Below, in pieces: positions 17,734-26,316 of a stretch of DNA of 64,000 bases (its first letter is position 1; each line of letters begins with the position of its first letter). A program made the position numbers and the translations under genes. A model generated the notes under the pieces. It saw only the letters and a list, made by a program, of their open reading frames with translations, was not told the origin of the DNA and ran no database searches. This DNA is from Roseibium sp. Sym1 (GTDB lineage: Bacteria; Pseudomonadota; Alphaproteobacteria; Rhizobiales; Stappiaceae): NCBI RefSeq assembly GCF_027359675.1, contig NZ_CP114786.1, forward strand, positions 4,872,501 to 4,936,500, read 5' to 3'.

Positions 17734-17976
17734 TTACCACCTTCGATCTGTGCTGTCTTCGGATGCGATGAGGCATGGCTTGGAAATTTTCGCCATGTCC
17801 AACTCGGTCACTGGATCACTGCTCCCTACGAGATCACCGCAGAGTTCGCGCGCTTCTTCAGTACTCACCGCGAATACGATATGAATCTCACCAGATCGAT
17901 GCCAGTTTTCTGGGTCAGGATTGCTTTCACCAACAACAAACAATTTCATTTTAGGCTGAGCCTGACTATCTGACAT
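17734..17976 (-). CDS. Hypothetical protein, 80 aa
   Basis: ATG 17976 with GAGGGTG upstream; it overlaps the upstream gene's stop. Alpha/beta with MKLFVVGESNPDPENWHRSG near the N-terminus, reminiscent of small phage proteins that begin with a beta strand. No family assigned. Confidence 0.6.
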   Translation of the reverse strand: MSDSQAQPKMKLFVVGESNPDPENWHRSGEIHIVFAVSTEEARELCGDLVGSSDPVTELDMAKISKPCLIASEDSTDRRW

Positions 17977-18259
17977 ATTCACCCTCTTCAAGTTCGTCTG
18001 GGAGGTAATCTTTTGGATCTGGGAAGGTTATAGGTTTCCAAAGGGCCGGTTTACCAAGAGCCTGACCGTTCGTGAAAATTTCCCATCGATCTTTGTGGAT
18101 ACGAACCATTCTTCCAAGCAAAACACGCGGTGGAACATAGGTTCTTACAAACCTAATGGTTGGATAGTAGACTAGAAAATTCTCGCCGCGCGGTGCGTCT
18201 CTTTCTGCCGTTGAAACTGAAAACCAAGCCTCTTCAGGTTTGTCGCCGATGTATTTCAT
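17966..18259 (-). CDS. Hypothetical protein, 97 aa
   Basis: ATG 18259 overlaps the upstream stop as TGATG. Rich in beta-forming and aromatic residues (RENFLVYYPTIRFVRTYVPP-like region, basic centre) and an acidic C-terminus. No family recognised. Confidence 0.6.
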   Translation of the reverse strand: MKYIGDKPEEAWFSVSTAERDAPRGENFLVYYPTIRFVRTYVPPRVLLGRMVRIHKDRWEIFTNGQALGKPALWKPITFPDPKDYLPDELEEGEYVR

Positions 18260-18561
18260 CAAAGAATAGCCTTTCTCTGGTGTGGCGCCGGTTGATCGCT
18301 GCGTTTCAGGAATCGCGAGAATGACCAACGCATAGTCGGATTATCGCCGAATTGATCATCGACCTGTTTTTCCATGCGATCGAGTTCATGAATGCGGTCG
18401 GTGATCTCGTCCAAGCGTAGATCATGCAGGCCCAATTCGTTCATGGCTTGGCGATATTGCCAGTAGAGTTCCTGGGCAGCTGCCATACGCGTCTTTTCGG
18501 ACGCGATGTATTCGCGCTGTTTGCGACGGCAGATTTTCTGAAATTCCTGGAAGGTTGTCAT
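18259..18561 (-). CDS. Helical hypothetical protein, 100 aa
   Basis: ATG 18561 follows AAAGGAGAG and a leader palindrome. It is all-helical, with a long coiled-coil-like stretch (LRLDEITDRIHELDRMEKQV). No family recognised. First gene of a three-gene overlapping unit. Confidence 0.65.
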   Translation of the reverse strand: MTTFQEFQKICRRKQREYIASEKTRMAAAQELYWQYRQAMNELGLHDLRLDEITDRIHELDRMEKQVDDQFGDNPTMRWSFSRFLKRSDQPAPHQRKAIL

Positions 18562-18580
18562 CTGTACTCTCCTTTCGATT

Positions 18581-18592
18581 GCCACGATTGGC
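18581..18592 (-). repeat. Leader palindrome copy 2 (GCCACGATTGGC)
   Basis: Same element with the T-A pair replaced by C-G in both arms, a compensatory change. It sits about 20 bp before the start at 18561. Confidence 0.78.
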
Positions 18593-18604
18593 GGTTTGAG
18601 TTAA

Positions 18605-19159
18605 TTATGGACTAGGCGGGCCTCCATCATCTTCGAAGCGGCCAATATCATCGATATGGCGAAGTGAAACATCCTTGGTGCGAAGCCATTCGACTTGTCG
18701 TTTCCTGGCTTCTTCCTCGCCGGCTTGTGTCAGGCTTATTTCATCGCCGAAGACCGAAACAAACCACCAGATCCATCCTCGTTCACGGCATTCAACACCC
18801 GCGAATTTGGCAAGCAGATCGTCACTCTCATAGGCCCTTCCGAACCAGCTAGAAGAGCATCTTGGTGGGACTGTTCCATTCATGGCGCAAAGCAAGACAC
18901 GGGTAATCTCTTGCTCGATCACATGGGGTTCAACCTTACCGTAGCCGTCACAAAGGTCACAGGGATCGCCGTTGCAGTCCCACGCCGGACACCGGCACTG
19001 GCCGTCGTATGCGTCTTCCAGATCATTCACGGAATAGCCTTCTTCGATGGTTTTCTTGATTGGAATGACCATCTCTCCTTGGCAAAGCCAACAGTCTGGT
19101 TTGTATGCTTTAGTACCGTTGCACTCCGGGCATGTCGGTTTTTGCTGTCTGTCAGGCAT
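18605..19159 (-). CDS. DnaJ-type zinc-finger-like protein, 184 aa
   Basis: ATG 19159. The N-terminal 75 residues carry CPECNGTK, CWLCQG, CDLCDGYG repeats, close to the CxxCxGxG zinc modules of DnaJ and related proteins. No J domain is present. The rest is acidic with aromatic clusters (WIWWFVSVFGD). It overlaps the upstream stop by 8 bp. It could bind RNA, DNA or unfolded protein; not determined. Confidence 0.65.
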   Translation of the reverse strand: MPDRQQKPTCPECNGTKAYKPDCWLCQGEMVIPIKKTIEEGYSVNDLEDAYDGQCRCPAWDCNGDPCDLCDGYGKVEPHVIEQEITRVLLCAMNGTVPPRCSSSWFGRAYESDDLLAKFAGVECRERGWIWWFVSVFGDEISLTQAGEEEARKRQVEWLRTKDVSLRHIDDIGRFEDDGGPPSP

Positions 19160-19424
19160 TGTCCCGGCCTTCCCACTGATCAGTGACACATTCCGCTCCG
19201 GCCAGGTCGAACCAGGGCAAGACGCGAGTCCCTCCGGATGGTTGAGGTAGAGAGAAAATATTGACGACTTCAATCTCGCCAGGCTCTTTACTCCATCCTA
19301 ATTCATCATCTTCGACGTAGGAAAAGAAACTGTCGATTGCCTCCGGGACATTTGACGCTTCAACAAAAAGACTGTGGTCGTCTTCGCTCACAGCGTCCTG
19401 TGCGGCGATGAAGTAAATGCTCAT
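19152..19424 (-). CDS. Acidic hypothetical protein, 90 aa
   Basis: Overlaps the upstream gene by 4 bp (ATGA). Very acidic, with a beta-rich start (MSIYFIAAQDAVSEDD). No family recognised. Acidic small proteins of this kind are typical of phage accessory arrays, where some act as DNA mimics; that is speculation here. Confidence 0.6.
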   Translation of the reverse strand: MSIYFIAAQDAVSEDDHSLFVEASNVPEAIDSFFSYVEDDELGWSKEPGEIEVVNIFSLPQPSGGTRVLPWFDLAGAECVTDQWEGRDNA

Positions 19425-19984
19425 GACCGGCCCTCCAATCTGGCTATTGCGGGCTTGATGGTTTCTTCGACGATCAGCGCGCCGGGGTAGATCGGTGTTC
19501 CGTTGTCGATGAATTCCATGATGGCTTTCAGCGCGCGCAGCCCGTCCGGAGCGGCCCAGATATTGGCACCGGAGTAGGATTCGATCACGGATCCGCCAAA
19601 ATACAGGATGTCGCCCAGGCCCTCGAGCTTTTCCTCCCTTTCCTCGTCTTCCCAGTTCATATTATCGGCATAGCTGTTGAACATCTCTGACCGGGCTTCA
19701 ATCTCGGCATCATCAATATCAAAAGCCATTCCGGCCCAGGCATATGTGCCTTGCTCAGCAACGTCGCCGTCATCCCAGTTGATAACGATTGACCACGGCA
19801 GTTTCTGCGGCTCCAGTTCGTAAAGCTGGCAGTAGTGGCGCGCAGCTTCCTCCGGCGTCGGAAAGGTGGTCGGGTGGTCATCCCGGTCACCGAGCGGCAC
19901 CCAGTAATAACCGGGATTGGCAAACATGTTCTGTTTCAGTTCATAGCCGTTGGACTTGAGTGTTTCGACGTGTGCGTTTGTCAT
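19421..19984 (-). CDS. Acidic hypothetical protein, 187 aa
   Basis: ATG 19984 follows AAAGGAC and a leader palindrome. Acidic overall (DDGDVAEQG, DNMNWEDEEREEKLEG) with several Trp and Tyr. No domain recognised. It heads a three-gene overlapping unit ending at 18605. Confidence 0.65.
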   Translation of the reverse strand: MTNAHVETLKSNGYELKQNMFANPGYYWVPLGDRDDHPTTFPTPEEAARHYCQLYELEPQKLPWSIVINWDDGDVAEQGTYAWAGMAFDIDDAEIEARSEMFNSYADNMNWEDEEREEKLEGLGDILYFGGSVIESYSGANIWAAPDGLRALKAIMEFIDNGTPIYPGALIVEETIKPAIARLEGRS

Positions 19985-20005
19985 GGTTTTTTGTCCTTTC
20001 ATAGT

Positions 20006-20017
20006 GTCACGATTGAC
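20006..20017 (-). repeat. Leader palindrome copy 3 (GTCACGATTGAC)
   Basis: Located 21 bp before the start at 19984. Immediately upstream on the minus strand lies a GC hairpin (ACCGGC-CCGC-GCCGGT) following the stop of the upstream gene. Confidence 0.78.
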
Positions 20018-20035
20018 GGGACCGGCGCGGGCCGG

Positions 20036-20524
20036 TTACTTGATCTGGAGAGGAGAGTCGCTTTCGATCACGGAATCGATGTAAACGCCCTCGAAATCCT
20101 CACCTTCAAGAAATTTGGTGGTGTCATCGATTTCATCCGGTGCCAAATCGCCGTTGAATTTTGCGATAGCTACGCTCCACGTGTAGCCGTTATAGATGCG
20201 GGTTGAAGCCTCATCGTCGCCATAGGCCCGGCCCGTAACGGCGTAGTTTTTCACCGGTTCCGGAGACTCTCCATTGGCCGCCCCCATCGCCGCGCGGACG
20301 TGTTTTGTGAAGGCCATTTCAGGGTAATTTTGTTCGATCAAATCGCACCATTCAGCGACAGCAATAAGTGCCGAGTGCATGGTCTCAGATGCTGCGAACA
20401 GAGCGGCAAGGCGCTTTGCCTCGTCATGTCCGACACTATCAGGGAAAACCTCGGCGACTTCGTCTTCGCCGTTGTCGATGATGTATGCGCCGGTCATTTG
20501 GCTGCGATTGAAAAACAAACTCAT
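20036..20524 (-). CDS. Acidic hypothetical protein, 162 aa
   Basis: ATG 20524 preferred because GAGGAGG lies 8 bp upstream; an in-frame GTG at 20533 is the alternative. It contains a helical centre (EAKRLAALFAASETMHSALI) and an acidic C-terminus. It is separated from the upstream gene by 5 bp. No family recognised. Confidence 0.6.
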   Translation of the reverse strand: MSLFFNRSQMTGAYIIDNGEDEVAEVFPDSVGHDEAKRLAALFAASETMHSALIAVAEWCDLIEQNYPEMAFTKHVRAAMGAANGESPEPVKNYAVTGRAYGDDEASTRIYNGYTWSVAIAKFNGDLAPDEIDDTTKFLEGEDFEGVYIDSVIESDSPLQIK

Positions 20525-20529
20525 GTCGA

Positions 20530-20754
20530 TCACTCCTCCTCGTCGCTGGATTCGATTTCAACCGGCTCATCGCCGAGAATGGACCGGGCCTTGTTGACGG
20601 CCTTCAACATCATGTCGTCTTCACCGGCCTTGGCATCGTCCATAGCGGAAGTGTTCTCAGCCTCTTCGAGAACATCTTCCAAGGCGTCGAACACCTCCGG
20701 GCAGATACCCCGGGCTTGTGCAATCCGTTGCGCCAAATCGTCGGTATTGGTCAT
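20530..20754 (-). CDS. Small acidic protein, 74 aa
   Basis: ATG 20754 with GGAAGG upstream and a leader palindrome 18 bp away. All-helical, strongly acidic (ALEDVLEEAENTSAMDDAK, ending EIESSDEEE). No family recognised. Confidence 0.62.
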   Translation of the reverse strand: MTNTDDLAQRIAQARGICPEVFDALEDVLEEAENTSAMDDAKAGEDDMMLKAVNKARSILGDEPVEIESSDEEE

Positions 20755-20771
20755 TTGTTTTCCTTCCATTC

Positions 20772-20783
20772 GTCACTGTTGAC
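20772..20783 (-). repeat. Leader palindrome copy 4 (GTCACTGTTGAC)
   Basis: Just upstream of the gene at 20754. On the minus strand it is preceded by GCCGGTCCGCGAAACC, similar to the sequence before copies 3 and 7. Confidence 0.78.
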
Positions 20784-20799
20784 GGTTTCGCGGACCGGC

Positions 20800-20892
20800 T
20801 CAGAAGAGCATCCAAAGCCGGTCCAGGTTCAGCCATGCCGCCCCAAACAAAAGCACGGCGGCAAAGGCGCAAAGGTCCTTTAGGAGAAGCAC
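20800..20892 (-). CDS. 30-residue hydrophobic microprotein
   Basis: GTG 20892 lies 3 bp after the methyltransferase stop; TGA is at 20800-20802. The translation is one transmembrane-like helix (LCAFAAVLLFGAAWL) with a Lys/Asp near the N-terminus. The frame fits exactly in the gap between neighbours. It could be a regulatory or holin-like peptide, or chance. Confidence 0.4.
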   Translation of the reverse strand: MLLLKDLCAFAAVLLFGAAWLNLDRLWMLF

Positions 20893-20895
20893 GGG

Positions 20896-21495
20896 TTAAG
20901 CCCCCGTGATCCGGATAATTTTGGTGTAGACCTTCGCTGTCTGGAAAGTGTCAGGCCCCAGCGTTTCCAGTTCTTCGGCGCGGTCATGCGAGAACGTGAC
21001 CGGCACCAATGCGACAAGAACAGGCGGGCAATCGTGGCCGCCGCGCCCCATCAGGGACTCAGCTGCGGCCATGTGCTTGCGGACCTCCCGGAAAGGCGGG
21101 TTCATGAGAATTCGGGGGAATTCCACCTTTCCGGCCCGTTCGGCGGACCATTCCAGAAAGCAGGCATTGACCACGGTTCCGAACCGGTGAAGCTGTCCCG
21201 CAAGCTTGTGGTGCCGTTCGACCTGCACAAGCTCGCTTTGGCTATACCCGGACGCCAAGAGCGCCCGCGATAACTGGCCGGTCCCGGCGCTTGGCTCAAG
21301 GGTCAGGTAATCCCCTTGCGACCCCAGGTAATCGACCATGCGCGCGGCAACATCCCCCGGCGTGACGTGGCATTCGGTGAACTTGTCGACCGTGACCACT
21401 TCCACCGGTTCAATGTTGGGACCGGCGAACCGGTCCCGCTTTCTGACGTGAAGCCGTTGCGGTCGCTTCGGCATCTTGTAGAGATCCGATTTCAT
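20896..21495 (-). CDS. N6-adenine-type DNA methyltransferase
   Basis: 199 residues; ATG 21495 overlaps the upstream stop by 4 bp. SAM motif LEPSAGTGQLSRAL and catalytic motif IV NPPF (MNPPFREVRKHM) define a gamma-type N6-adenine methylase related to those of phages and plasmids. No restriction enzyme is nearby, so it is probably a solitary methylase for protection or regulation. Confidence 0.85.
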   Translation of the reverse strand: MKSDLYKMPKRPQRLHVRKRDRFAGPNIEPVEVVTVDKFTECHVTPGDVAARMVDYLGSQGDYLTLEPSAGTGQLSRALLASGYSQSELVQVERHHKLAGQLHRFGTVVNACFLEWSAERAGKVEFPRILMNPPFREVRKHMAAAESLMGRGGHDCPPVLVALVPVTFSHDRAEELETLGPDTFQTAKVYTKIIRITGA

Positions 21496-22832
21496 GCCGC
21501 TTCCTTCACGATGCAATCACTTTCCGGGATCGGGTGCGCCTTGCTGTCGGTCAGGAACACGGCGACCCAGCCAGCTTGATAGCGCGGCCCCTCGTGTTTC
21601 GGATTGAGGCAAACACGGACCCGGAACGAGCCATCAGACGCGGTAAACGTTCCCCGGTGTTCGCTGTAAATCGCGCTGTATTCCGCTTTGGTCATGTGTT
21701 GCACGTTGATTTCGTCATCCCGGCCAAACCTGGAAATGCGGACCGTTGCCACGTCAAAATTCAAGATCGGGGCTTTGGCGTTCCTCGATTTCTGCGGCAC
21801 GGAATAGCCGCAATCTGCCATCAGCTTGCGCCATTCGTCCGCGTCGAGTTCCAGCGCTTTGCCGTTGGCAATGTGAGCCGGAAGCGGAACCGACGATTCC
21901 AACACATAGCCGGTTTCGGTTTTGGTGGCCTTCGGCTTGTATGCCCCCTGTTCGCGGGCAAACATCTGGATAGCGGTTTCCCGCAATTCGCCTTCGTGGC
22001 GCGGCACTGTACCGAGCATTTCCCGCTCGAATGACAGGCGATTGAGGATGTGCACAATCCAGCGTTCGGAGCGACCGGAGGCAAGCGCACGCTCGAACCG
22101 GTCAATGCTTTCCTGCCGTACCTGTTCCGGCGTTTTCTCCCCGTTTTCCACGGCCATGTAGTCACCGAAACGGGTTATCGGACCGGTGGCGATTTGGCCG
22201 ATACCAATCAGCTTTTTGATTGCTTCCGGTTCGGTGAACCGTTCCCAAAGCGACAAGGCGGCGTGATAGTGGTTCAAGTTGCCTTGCACCTCGCGCAATT
22301 CAGAAAGCAATGTCTTGATCCGGCGGGCGCGGACCTTCGGATCATTCTTGCGGTTGGCGTGCCGTTCCACGCCTTCGGCCCGGTAGAGCCAATAATTGGC
22401 AAGATCGGTTGCCTTGTGCGCCTTGCGTTCGTTGGAATGCATGCGCTCCTGTGTTTTCCGGGCTTTCCGTTCGGAATGATGACCAACAAGAATTGGTTGC
22501 CCGAATTCGAAGGCGCGGGATAGCTCATTGGCCGCCGCCGCAAAGCGGTTTGCATCCCGCTGGCGTTTTTCGGCGAGTTCATCAAGGCGCGCGGCCTTTG
22601 CTTCGGCGCGTTCGGCAAGCGTCATTTCTTCCGGCTCGATTTCCCCGGCCAATTCAAGCGCCAGGTCTTCACGTTGTGGCGTCCATTTCGGAGCGACGAA
22701 AAGCTCCTGCCGTGGGGCCCATTTGAAACCGGCCTCTTTGACCCGCGCATAGGTCTCAGCGTCGAGGCGAGAAGAGGCATAAAGCCGGATTTTGTTGTCT
22801 TCCGGGCTATATGTTGCGGTGATCGTCGTCAT
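21492..22832 (-). CDS. DUF3560 domain protein
   Basis: 446 residues from ATG 22832, after AAAGGAAC and a leader palindrome. The N-terminal region matches DUF3560: TATYSPEDNKIRLYASSRL, AGFKWAPRQELFVAPKWTP, and a Lys/Arg-rich helix with HSERKARKTQERMHSNERK. The family is widespread on plasmids and phages next to DUF932 and methylase genes; its role is unknown. The C-terminal half (residues 250-446) has no clear domain. Confidence 0.8.
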   Translation of the reverse strand: MTTITATYSPEDNKIRLYASSRLDAETYARVKEAGFKWAPRQELFVAPKWTPQREDLALELAGEIEPEEMTLAERAEAKAARLDELAEKRQRDANRFAAAANELSRAFEFGQPILVGHHSERKARKTQERMHSNERKAHKATDLANYWLYRAEGVERHANRKNDPKVRARRIKTLLSELREVQGNLNHYHAALSLWERFTEPEAIKKLIGIGQIATGPITRFGDYMAVENGEKTPEQVRQESIDRFERALASGRSERWIVHILNRLSFEREMLGTVPRHEGELRETAIQMFAREQGAYKPKATKTETGYVLESSVPLPAHIANGKALELDADEWRKLMADCGYSVPQKSRNAKAPILNFDVATVRISRFGRDDEINVQHMTKAEYSAIYSEHRGTFTASDGSFRVRVCLNPKHEGPRYQAGWVAVFLTDSKAHPIPESDCIVKEAA

Positions 22833-22853
22833 CTTTGTAGTTCCTTTCATGTT

Positions 22854-22865
22854 GCCACAATTGGC
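22854..22865 (-). repeat. Leader palindrome copy 5 (GCCACAATTGGC)
   Basis: C-G form of the repeated element, 22 bp before the DUF3560 start. Confidence 0.78.
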
Positions 22866-22878
22866 AGGCGTTTGAATT

Positions 22879-23307
22879 TCAGAAACCGGCTTCAATGTCG
22901 GTCACAATGGTGTCTTGAACGTCTTTCGGCGTTGTGGGATCGGACAGGCCGCGAAAGTCGATAGATCCGGCGGGGTAATCCGGGGACCGGTCACAGAGCA
23001 TCGCCATGGCGCGCAATCGCCTTGCATCCTGACGCATCTTTTCAGCATCACCGGCAGACCAAGGCATTCCCTCAGCTTCCCGCCGTTCGGCGGATTGCTC
23101 AGCACGGACAGCATTGAAGCGCAGTGAAGTGGCGTAAGTCTTGCCGGGCAGGGTGTACCAAATGACCGGGCACACCACGGTTTCGCCCGTGTCAGCGTTG
23201 CGCCAGGTAATGCCGCCGAAACCGTCTTTCGGTACGTGCTGCCATGTGCCTTCCGAAGGGACACTCTGCCGGAAACCGGGCTGTTGATAGAGCGGGGTAT
23301 ATGCCAT
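22879..23307 (-). CDS. Hypothetical protein, 142 aa
   Basis: ATG 23307 with AGAGGG upstream, 1 bp after the upstream stop. Contains a beta-rich centre (ITWRNADTGETVVCPVIWYT) and a helical AERREAEGMPWSAGDAEKMR segment. No family recognised. Confidence 0.6.
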   Translation of the reverse strand: MAYTPLYQQPGFRQSVPSEGTWQHVPKDGFGGITWRNADTGETVVCPVIWYTLPGKTYATSLRFNAVRAEQSAERREAEGMPWSAGDAEKMRQDARRLRAMAMLCDRSPDYPAGSIDFRGLSDPTTPKDVQDTIVTDIEAGF

Positions 23308-23308
23308 T

Positions 23309-23521
23309 CTAGCCCTCTGATTTGTCGATTGCGTCATGAAACCGGATATCGAAGAACGGACCATGTGAGCCGTACCCGGTGGTTATTTTTCTGCCCTTGG
23401 AACCGGCCAGATAAACCGGTCCTTTGAACGGGTGCTTTTCCCTGAACGCAGTCAAAGCAGCGTCCCGACTTTCGTGCGGCCCGGTTTTCAACCGTCCCCG
23501 CGTTGCCCAATATTCTTGCAT
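23309..23521 (-). CDS. Small hypothetical protein, 70 aa
   Basis: ATG 23521 with CGGAGAAA upstream. A GTG at 23617 would extend it by 32 residues but its purine-rich site is too close. Basic, with a beta pattern near the end (GPFFDIRFHDAIDKSEG). No family recognised. Confidence 0.5.
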   Translation of the reverse strand: MQEYWATRGRLKTGPHESRDAALTAFREKHPFKGPVYLAGSKGRKITTGYGSHGPFFDIRFHDAIDKSEG

Positions 23522-23711
23522 CGGCTTTCTCCGGTTTATTGTCGGAACCGGCCCGGCGGACCGGATCCCTTTGACGTCAATTTCCTTGCAAAGCATCGCT
23601 AGAGCTGTTTGGTTCACTCCCTTTCAGGACTGCAAGAACAGTGGCCCCCCTATGTGACGTTGCAGGCGTCAGGGACTCGAGTTGGGCACAGGTAGCGAAT
23701 TTGCAGGGAGT

Positions 23712-23730
23712 GGCGCGGCGGTGCCGCGCC
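23712..23730 (-). terminator. GC hairpin after the DUF932 gene
   Basis: GGCGCGGC and GCCGCGCC form an 8-bp perfect stem with a 3-base loop, 12 bp beyond the DUF932 stop. There is no T-run, so it may stabilise or terminate the transcript. Confidence 0.5.
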
Positions 23731-23741
23731 ATGATCACCGG

Positions 23742-24857
23742 TTAGGCGGCAACGCGTTCGAAGATCTTCCCGCCGATCCGTTCAAGGTCGGCGCGTTCCT
23801 CGACATGGGCAACTTTCCGGGCAATGGCAGTAACACCTTGCACCATGTCCCAAGCCGTGCGCGGGTCGCGGCCTTCCTCGACTTGAACGCGTTCGATTGC
23901 CGCGCGCGCCTGTTTTGCGGTCAGACCGCGATTGTTGAGCCAGGCGAGGGCCTTGTCGTTGTCGTCGGCAACTTTTGCGCTCTGTGCCGCCTCGACGGCC
24001 TGCACAAAGGTAATTGCATCCTGATTTGCATAGCGCTCGATTGCCGGCTGAACTTCCCGGGCCCAGCGGTGCGGAGCGTTGAGACTGTGCCGAATGTGGA
24101 TAGTCTCGGATTCACGCATGCCGAAAATGCAGCCATTCAGGCAGTAGTCCCGGAAGGTGAAGCCCTCGACTTTCAGGGACGAATAACCAACCTCCGAATT
24201 GGAGATGCGCAGACCGCGCCACATGATATCGTCGGCACCGTTCGGCGCCTTCCCGATCACAATCGGGTTTTCCCGGTCAATCAAGAACATGTTGAGCGAC
24301 CGATCAGAGACACGCAGCCCCATATGTTTTTCAGCTGGAACCCAGCGGCCACCGTCGAGAATGGTTTGAACGGCCTCGACAACTTCTGCATCATCGACGC
24401 GGCCATATTTCGGGCCGGTGATAGCGCGCAAATGGGTGTCATCGTGGTAGAGCTTGACTTGTTCAACTTCCCTGTTGTGCTTCAGGGCGTAGTCGAGATT
24501 GTCACGCACCAGCATGCCAGGCAGGGAGCGCAAGAAACCCGCCGGGGCTTTCGCGAGCTGGCAGAGTTGACCGAATGACCAGTGAGAGAAGTCAAGCTCT
24601 TGCCCGTTGACAAGCATTGTCACAGCGTTCATTTCGTCCATTGTGCGCGGCTGATCGTTGGCGATAACTTCAATTTCCGCGTTCTCGCGCAAGTCGGTTG
24701 TCGAGCGGGCGGAACGTTCCTGCAGGTGATCGAGAAGCGAGTCCGGATTGATAAACTGCCGATCGGACCGGCGACGGATCCACCCTAGTTTGTTTTCGAT
24801 GCTTTCCGCGTTTGCCGAATTCACGTGATTGGCTTGCAGGTTGATAATCTGAGACAT
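23742..24857 (-). CDS. DUF932 phage/plasmid-like protein
   Basis: 371 residues from ATG 24857 with GGAAGG upstream. It matches DUF932/TIGR03299: a QEQDFSHW-like start region, LHDDTHLRAITGPKYGRVDDAEVV, GLRVSDRSLNMFLID, and GFTFRDYCLNGCIFGM. Family members are common in phages and conjugative plasmids with DUF3560 and methylase genes; function is unknown, though an early anti-host role is suspected from context. Confidence 0.85.
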   Translation of the reverse strand: MSQIINLQANHVNSANAESIENKLGWIRRRSDRQFINPDSLLDHLQERSARSTTDLRENAEIEVIANDQPRTMDEMNAVTMLVNGQELDFSHWSFGQLCQLAKAPAGFLRSLPGMLVRDNLDYALKHNREVEQVKLYHDDTHLRAITGPKYGRVDDAEVVEAVQTILDGGRWVPAEKHMGLRVSDRSLNMFLIDRENPIVIGKAPNGADDIMWRGLRISNSEVGYSSLKVEGFTFRDYCLNGCIFGMRESETIHIRHSLNAPHRWAREVQPAIERYANQDAITFVQAVEAAQSAKVADDNDKALAWLNNRGLTAKQARAAIERVQVEEGRDPRTAWDMVQGVTAIARKVAHVEERADLERIGGKIFERVAA

Positions 24858-24895
24858 TGGTTTTCCTTCCGTTGAGTGCTGGGGAATTGGTGGCT

Positions 24896-25021
24896 CTAGC
24901 CTTGCAGCCACGCACGTTTTGCGGCGCGCGCGGCGCGGCGAGCTTTCCGCCGGTCCTTTGCGCGGGGCGAGTCCGAGAACGGCATGCGTTCGGGGAATTC
25001 GTGACGTATTGTGCGTTTCAT
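24896..25021 (-). CDS. Very basic 41-residue protein
   Basis: ATG 25021 follows AAAGGT and leader palindrome copy 6; TAG at 24896-24898. The centre is highly basic (AKDRRKARRAARAAKRAW), suggesting RNA or DNA binding. Although short, it has a full expression signal matching its neighbours, which supports a real gene. Confidence 0.65.
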   Translation of the reverse strand: MKRTIRHEFPERMPFSDSPRAKDRRKARRAARAAKRAWLQG

Positions 25022-25038
25022 GGCTTTACCTTTCAAGT

Positions 25039-25050
25039 GTCACAATTGAC
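25039..25050 (-). repeat. Leader palindrome copy 6 (GTCACAATTGAC)
   Basis: Followed directly (upstream on the minus strand) by ATGCGAAAAACGT, a 13-nt site close to the repressor-type operator, and two hairpins (GGGCG/CGCCC and TTCGCA/TGCGAA). Confidence 0.78.
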
Positions 25051-25120
25051 GTTTTTCGCATTCTGCGAATTTGGGCGTTTGGCGCCCACCGGAACCGGCC
25101 TTAGTCGGTTCGAGTTGGTG

Positions 25121-25384
25121 TCAGTGTCCGGCGGTTGCCCATAGTTCCGTGATCCAGTCCCAGAGAACTAGCTCAAGCCCGGCACGATCATTGGAGTCGT
25201 ATTCGCTGCACTCGATATGCAAATGAAAGGTGCCGTCCGGCCTTTCGTTGATTGACGTTTCGCCTTCATAAATCCACACGAACGGGAATATGTCGGGCTG
25301 CGCCAATTCGGCGATATGATCCGGCAAGGCCGGATCAGTTGCATTTATGCGGCGCGCGCTAGCGCGGAATTCATCCAACGTCAT
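25121..25384 (-). CDS. Acidic hypothetical protein, 87 aa
   Basis: ATG 25384 with GGGAG upstream, 4 bp after the upstream stop. Acidic and tryptophan-rich at the end (LVLWDWITELWATAGH). No family recognised. Confidence 0.6.
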   Translation of the reverse strand: MTLDEFRASARRINATDPALPDHIAELAQPDIFPFVWIYEGETSINERPDGTFHLHIECSEYDSNDRAGLELVLWDWITELWATAGH

Positions 25385-25388
25385 TACA

Positions 25389-26030
25389 TCAACTCCCTGA
25401 GAAAAACTTTCCGTTGTCGGTGAATTCGTAGCCGTTTGCGCGGATATTTTCGTCCACCGACTCGTTCGACATGTCGCTTTCGTACGCGTCTTGCAGCTGG
25501 TGGAAAATCCAGTCAGCAAAGCTACGCAGAGCGGCAGTTAACTCTTTTTCCGTCGCATCGCTCAAAATGACGTTGCCATTATCGACGCAAACAGACATGC
25601 ACCCTGAATGGTAATAGTTGCCGGAGTGCCTGCATTCTGCCGTGAGGCGGTAGAAGTTGCGGCGCTGGATATCCTGCAGCCTGTCAGCGATGGAATGCAG
25701 GCCCTCAGCATGTGGGGCATATTTGCGAATTTCCCGGCAGGAGCCGCGCCGATAGGCATAGTTTCCGTTGAAGCTCGCACCGTCCCCTTGGGAATAGAAA
25801 CCGGAGTAGAAAATTGACAGTTCAGTCCGCGTCTTGCCGTTGTTCAACTTGACGTCATGCTGCAGGAAACGGATTCCCAGAATTTCGGCGATGCGGTCCG
25901 CGTCTTCAAAGACATAATCGGAACCGTGCCAGTCCTGATTTTCACACTCGCGCCACCAATCACGGGCGCGCTCTTTCGCAGCGTCTGACAATTCGTCAAA
26001 CTGGTAAACGTTGATTGTTTCGGCACGCAT
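25389..26030 (-). CDS. Phage/plasmid accessory protein, YQFDEL family
   Basis: 213 residues starting MRAETINVYQFDELSDAAKE, a signature of a phage and plasmid protein family often loosely annotated as an antitoxin-stability protein. It has a Trp-rich helix (ARDWWRECENQDWHG), a Cys/His cluster near residue 145 and an acidic end. No experimental role is known to me. It is preceded by leader palindrome copy 7. Confidence 0.7.
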   Translation of the reverse strand: MRAETINVYQFDELSDAAKERARDWWRECENQDWHGSDYVFEDADRIAEILGIRFLQHDVKLNNGKTRTELSIFYSGFYSQGDGASFNGNYAYRRGSCREIRKYAPHAEGLHSIADRLQDIQRRNFYRLTAECRHSGNYYHSGCMSVCVDNGNVILSDATEKELTAALRSFADWIFHQLQDAYESDMSNESVDENIRANGYEFTDNGKFFSGS

Positions 26031-26048
26031 AGCTAATCCCTCTTGATT

Positions 26049-26060
26049 GCCACTATTGGC
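26049..26060 (-). repeat. Leader palindrome copy 7 (GCCACTATTGGC)
   Basis: C-G form, 18 bp before the start at 26030. Upstream lie hairpins CCGGTC-CGTGA-GACCGG and CCGC-AGCAC-GCGG. Confidence 0.78.
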
Positions 26061-26118
26061 GGTTTCCGCGTGCTGCGGCTGAGACCGGTCTCACGGACCG
26101 GCCTAGGGCGCGTCACGT

Positions 26119-26307
26119 TTACGATTTCTCTTCGGTATCCAGACGAAAGACCAAACGTGTCCAGAAATTTGTGAGTGCGTTCCCGGTCAAAATTGTCCAA
26201 CCAAGTCCGTAAGGGGCTTCCCCTAAGGGCAAATCAACTGTTTGCGCGATTAGATCAGTTTCACCGGGATTGAGCGGGTCACCTTGGACAAGAAAACTAT
26301 TGATCAT
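26119..26307 (-). CDS. Small hypothetical protein, 62 aa
   Basis: ATG 26307, 9 bp after the upstream stop. Moderately hydrophobic without a clear membrane helix. No family recognised. Confidence 0.5.
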   Translation of the reverse strand: MINSFLVQGDPLNPGETDLIAQTVDLPLGEAPYGLGWTILTGNALTNFWTRLVFRLDTEEKS

Positions 26308-26316
26308 TGGTCCGTC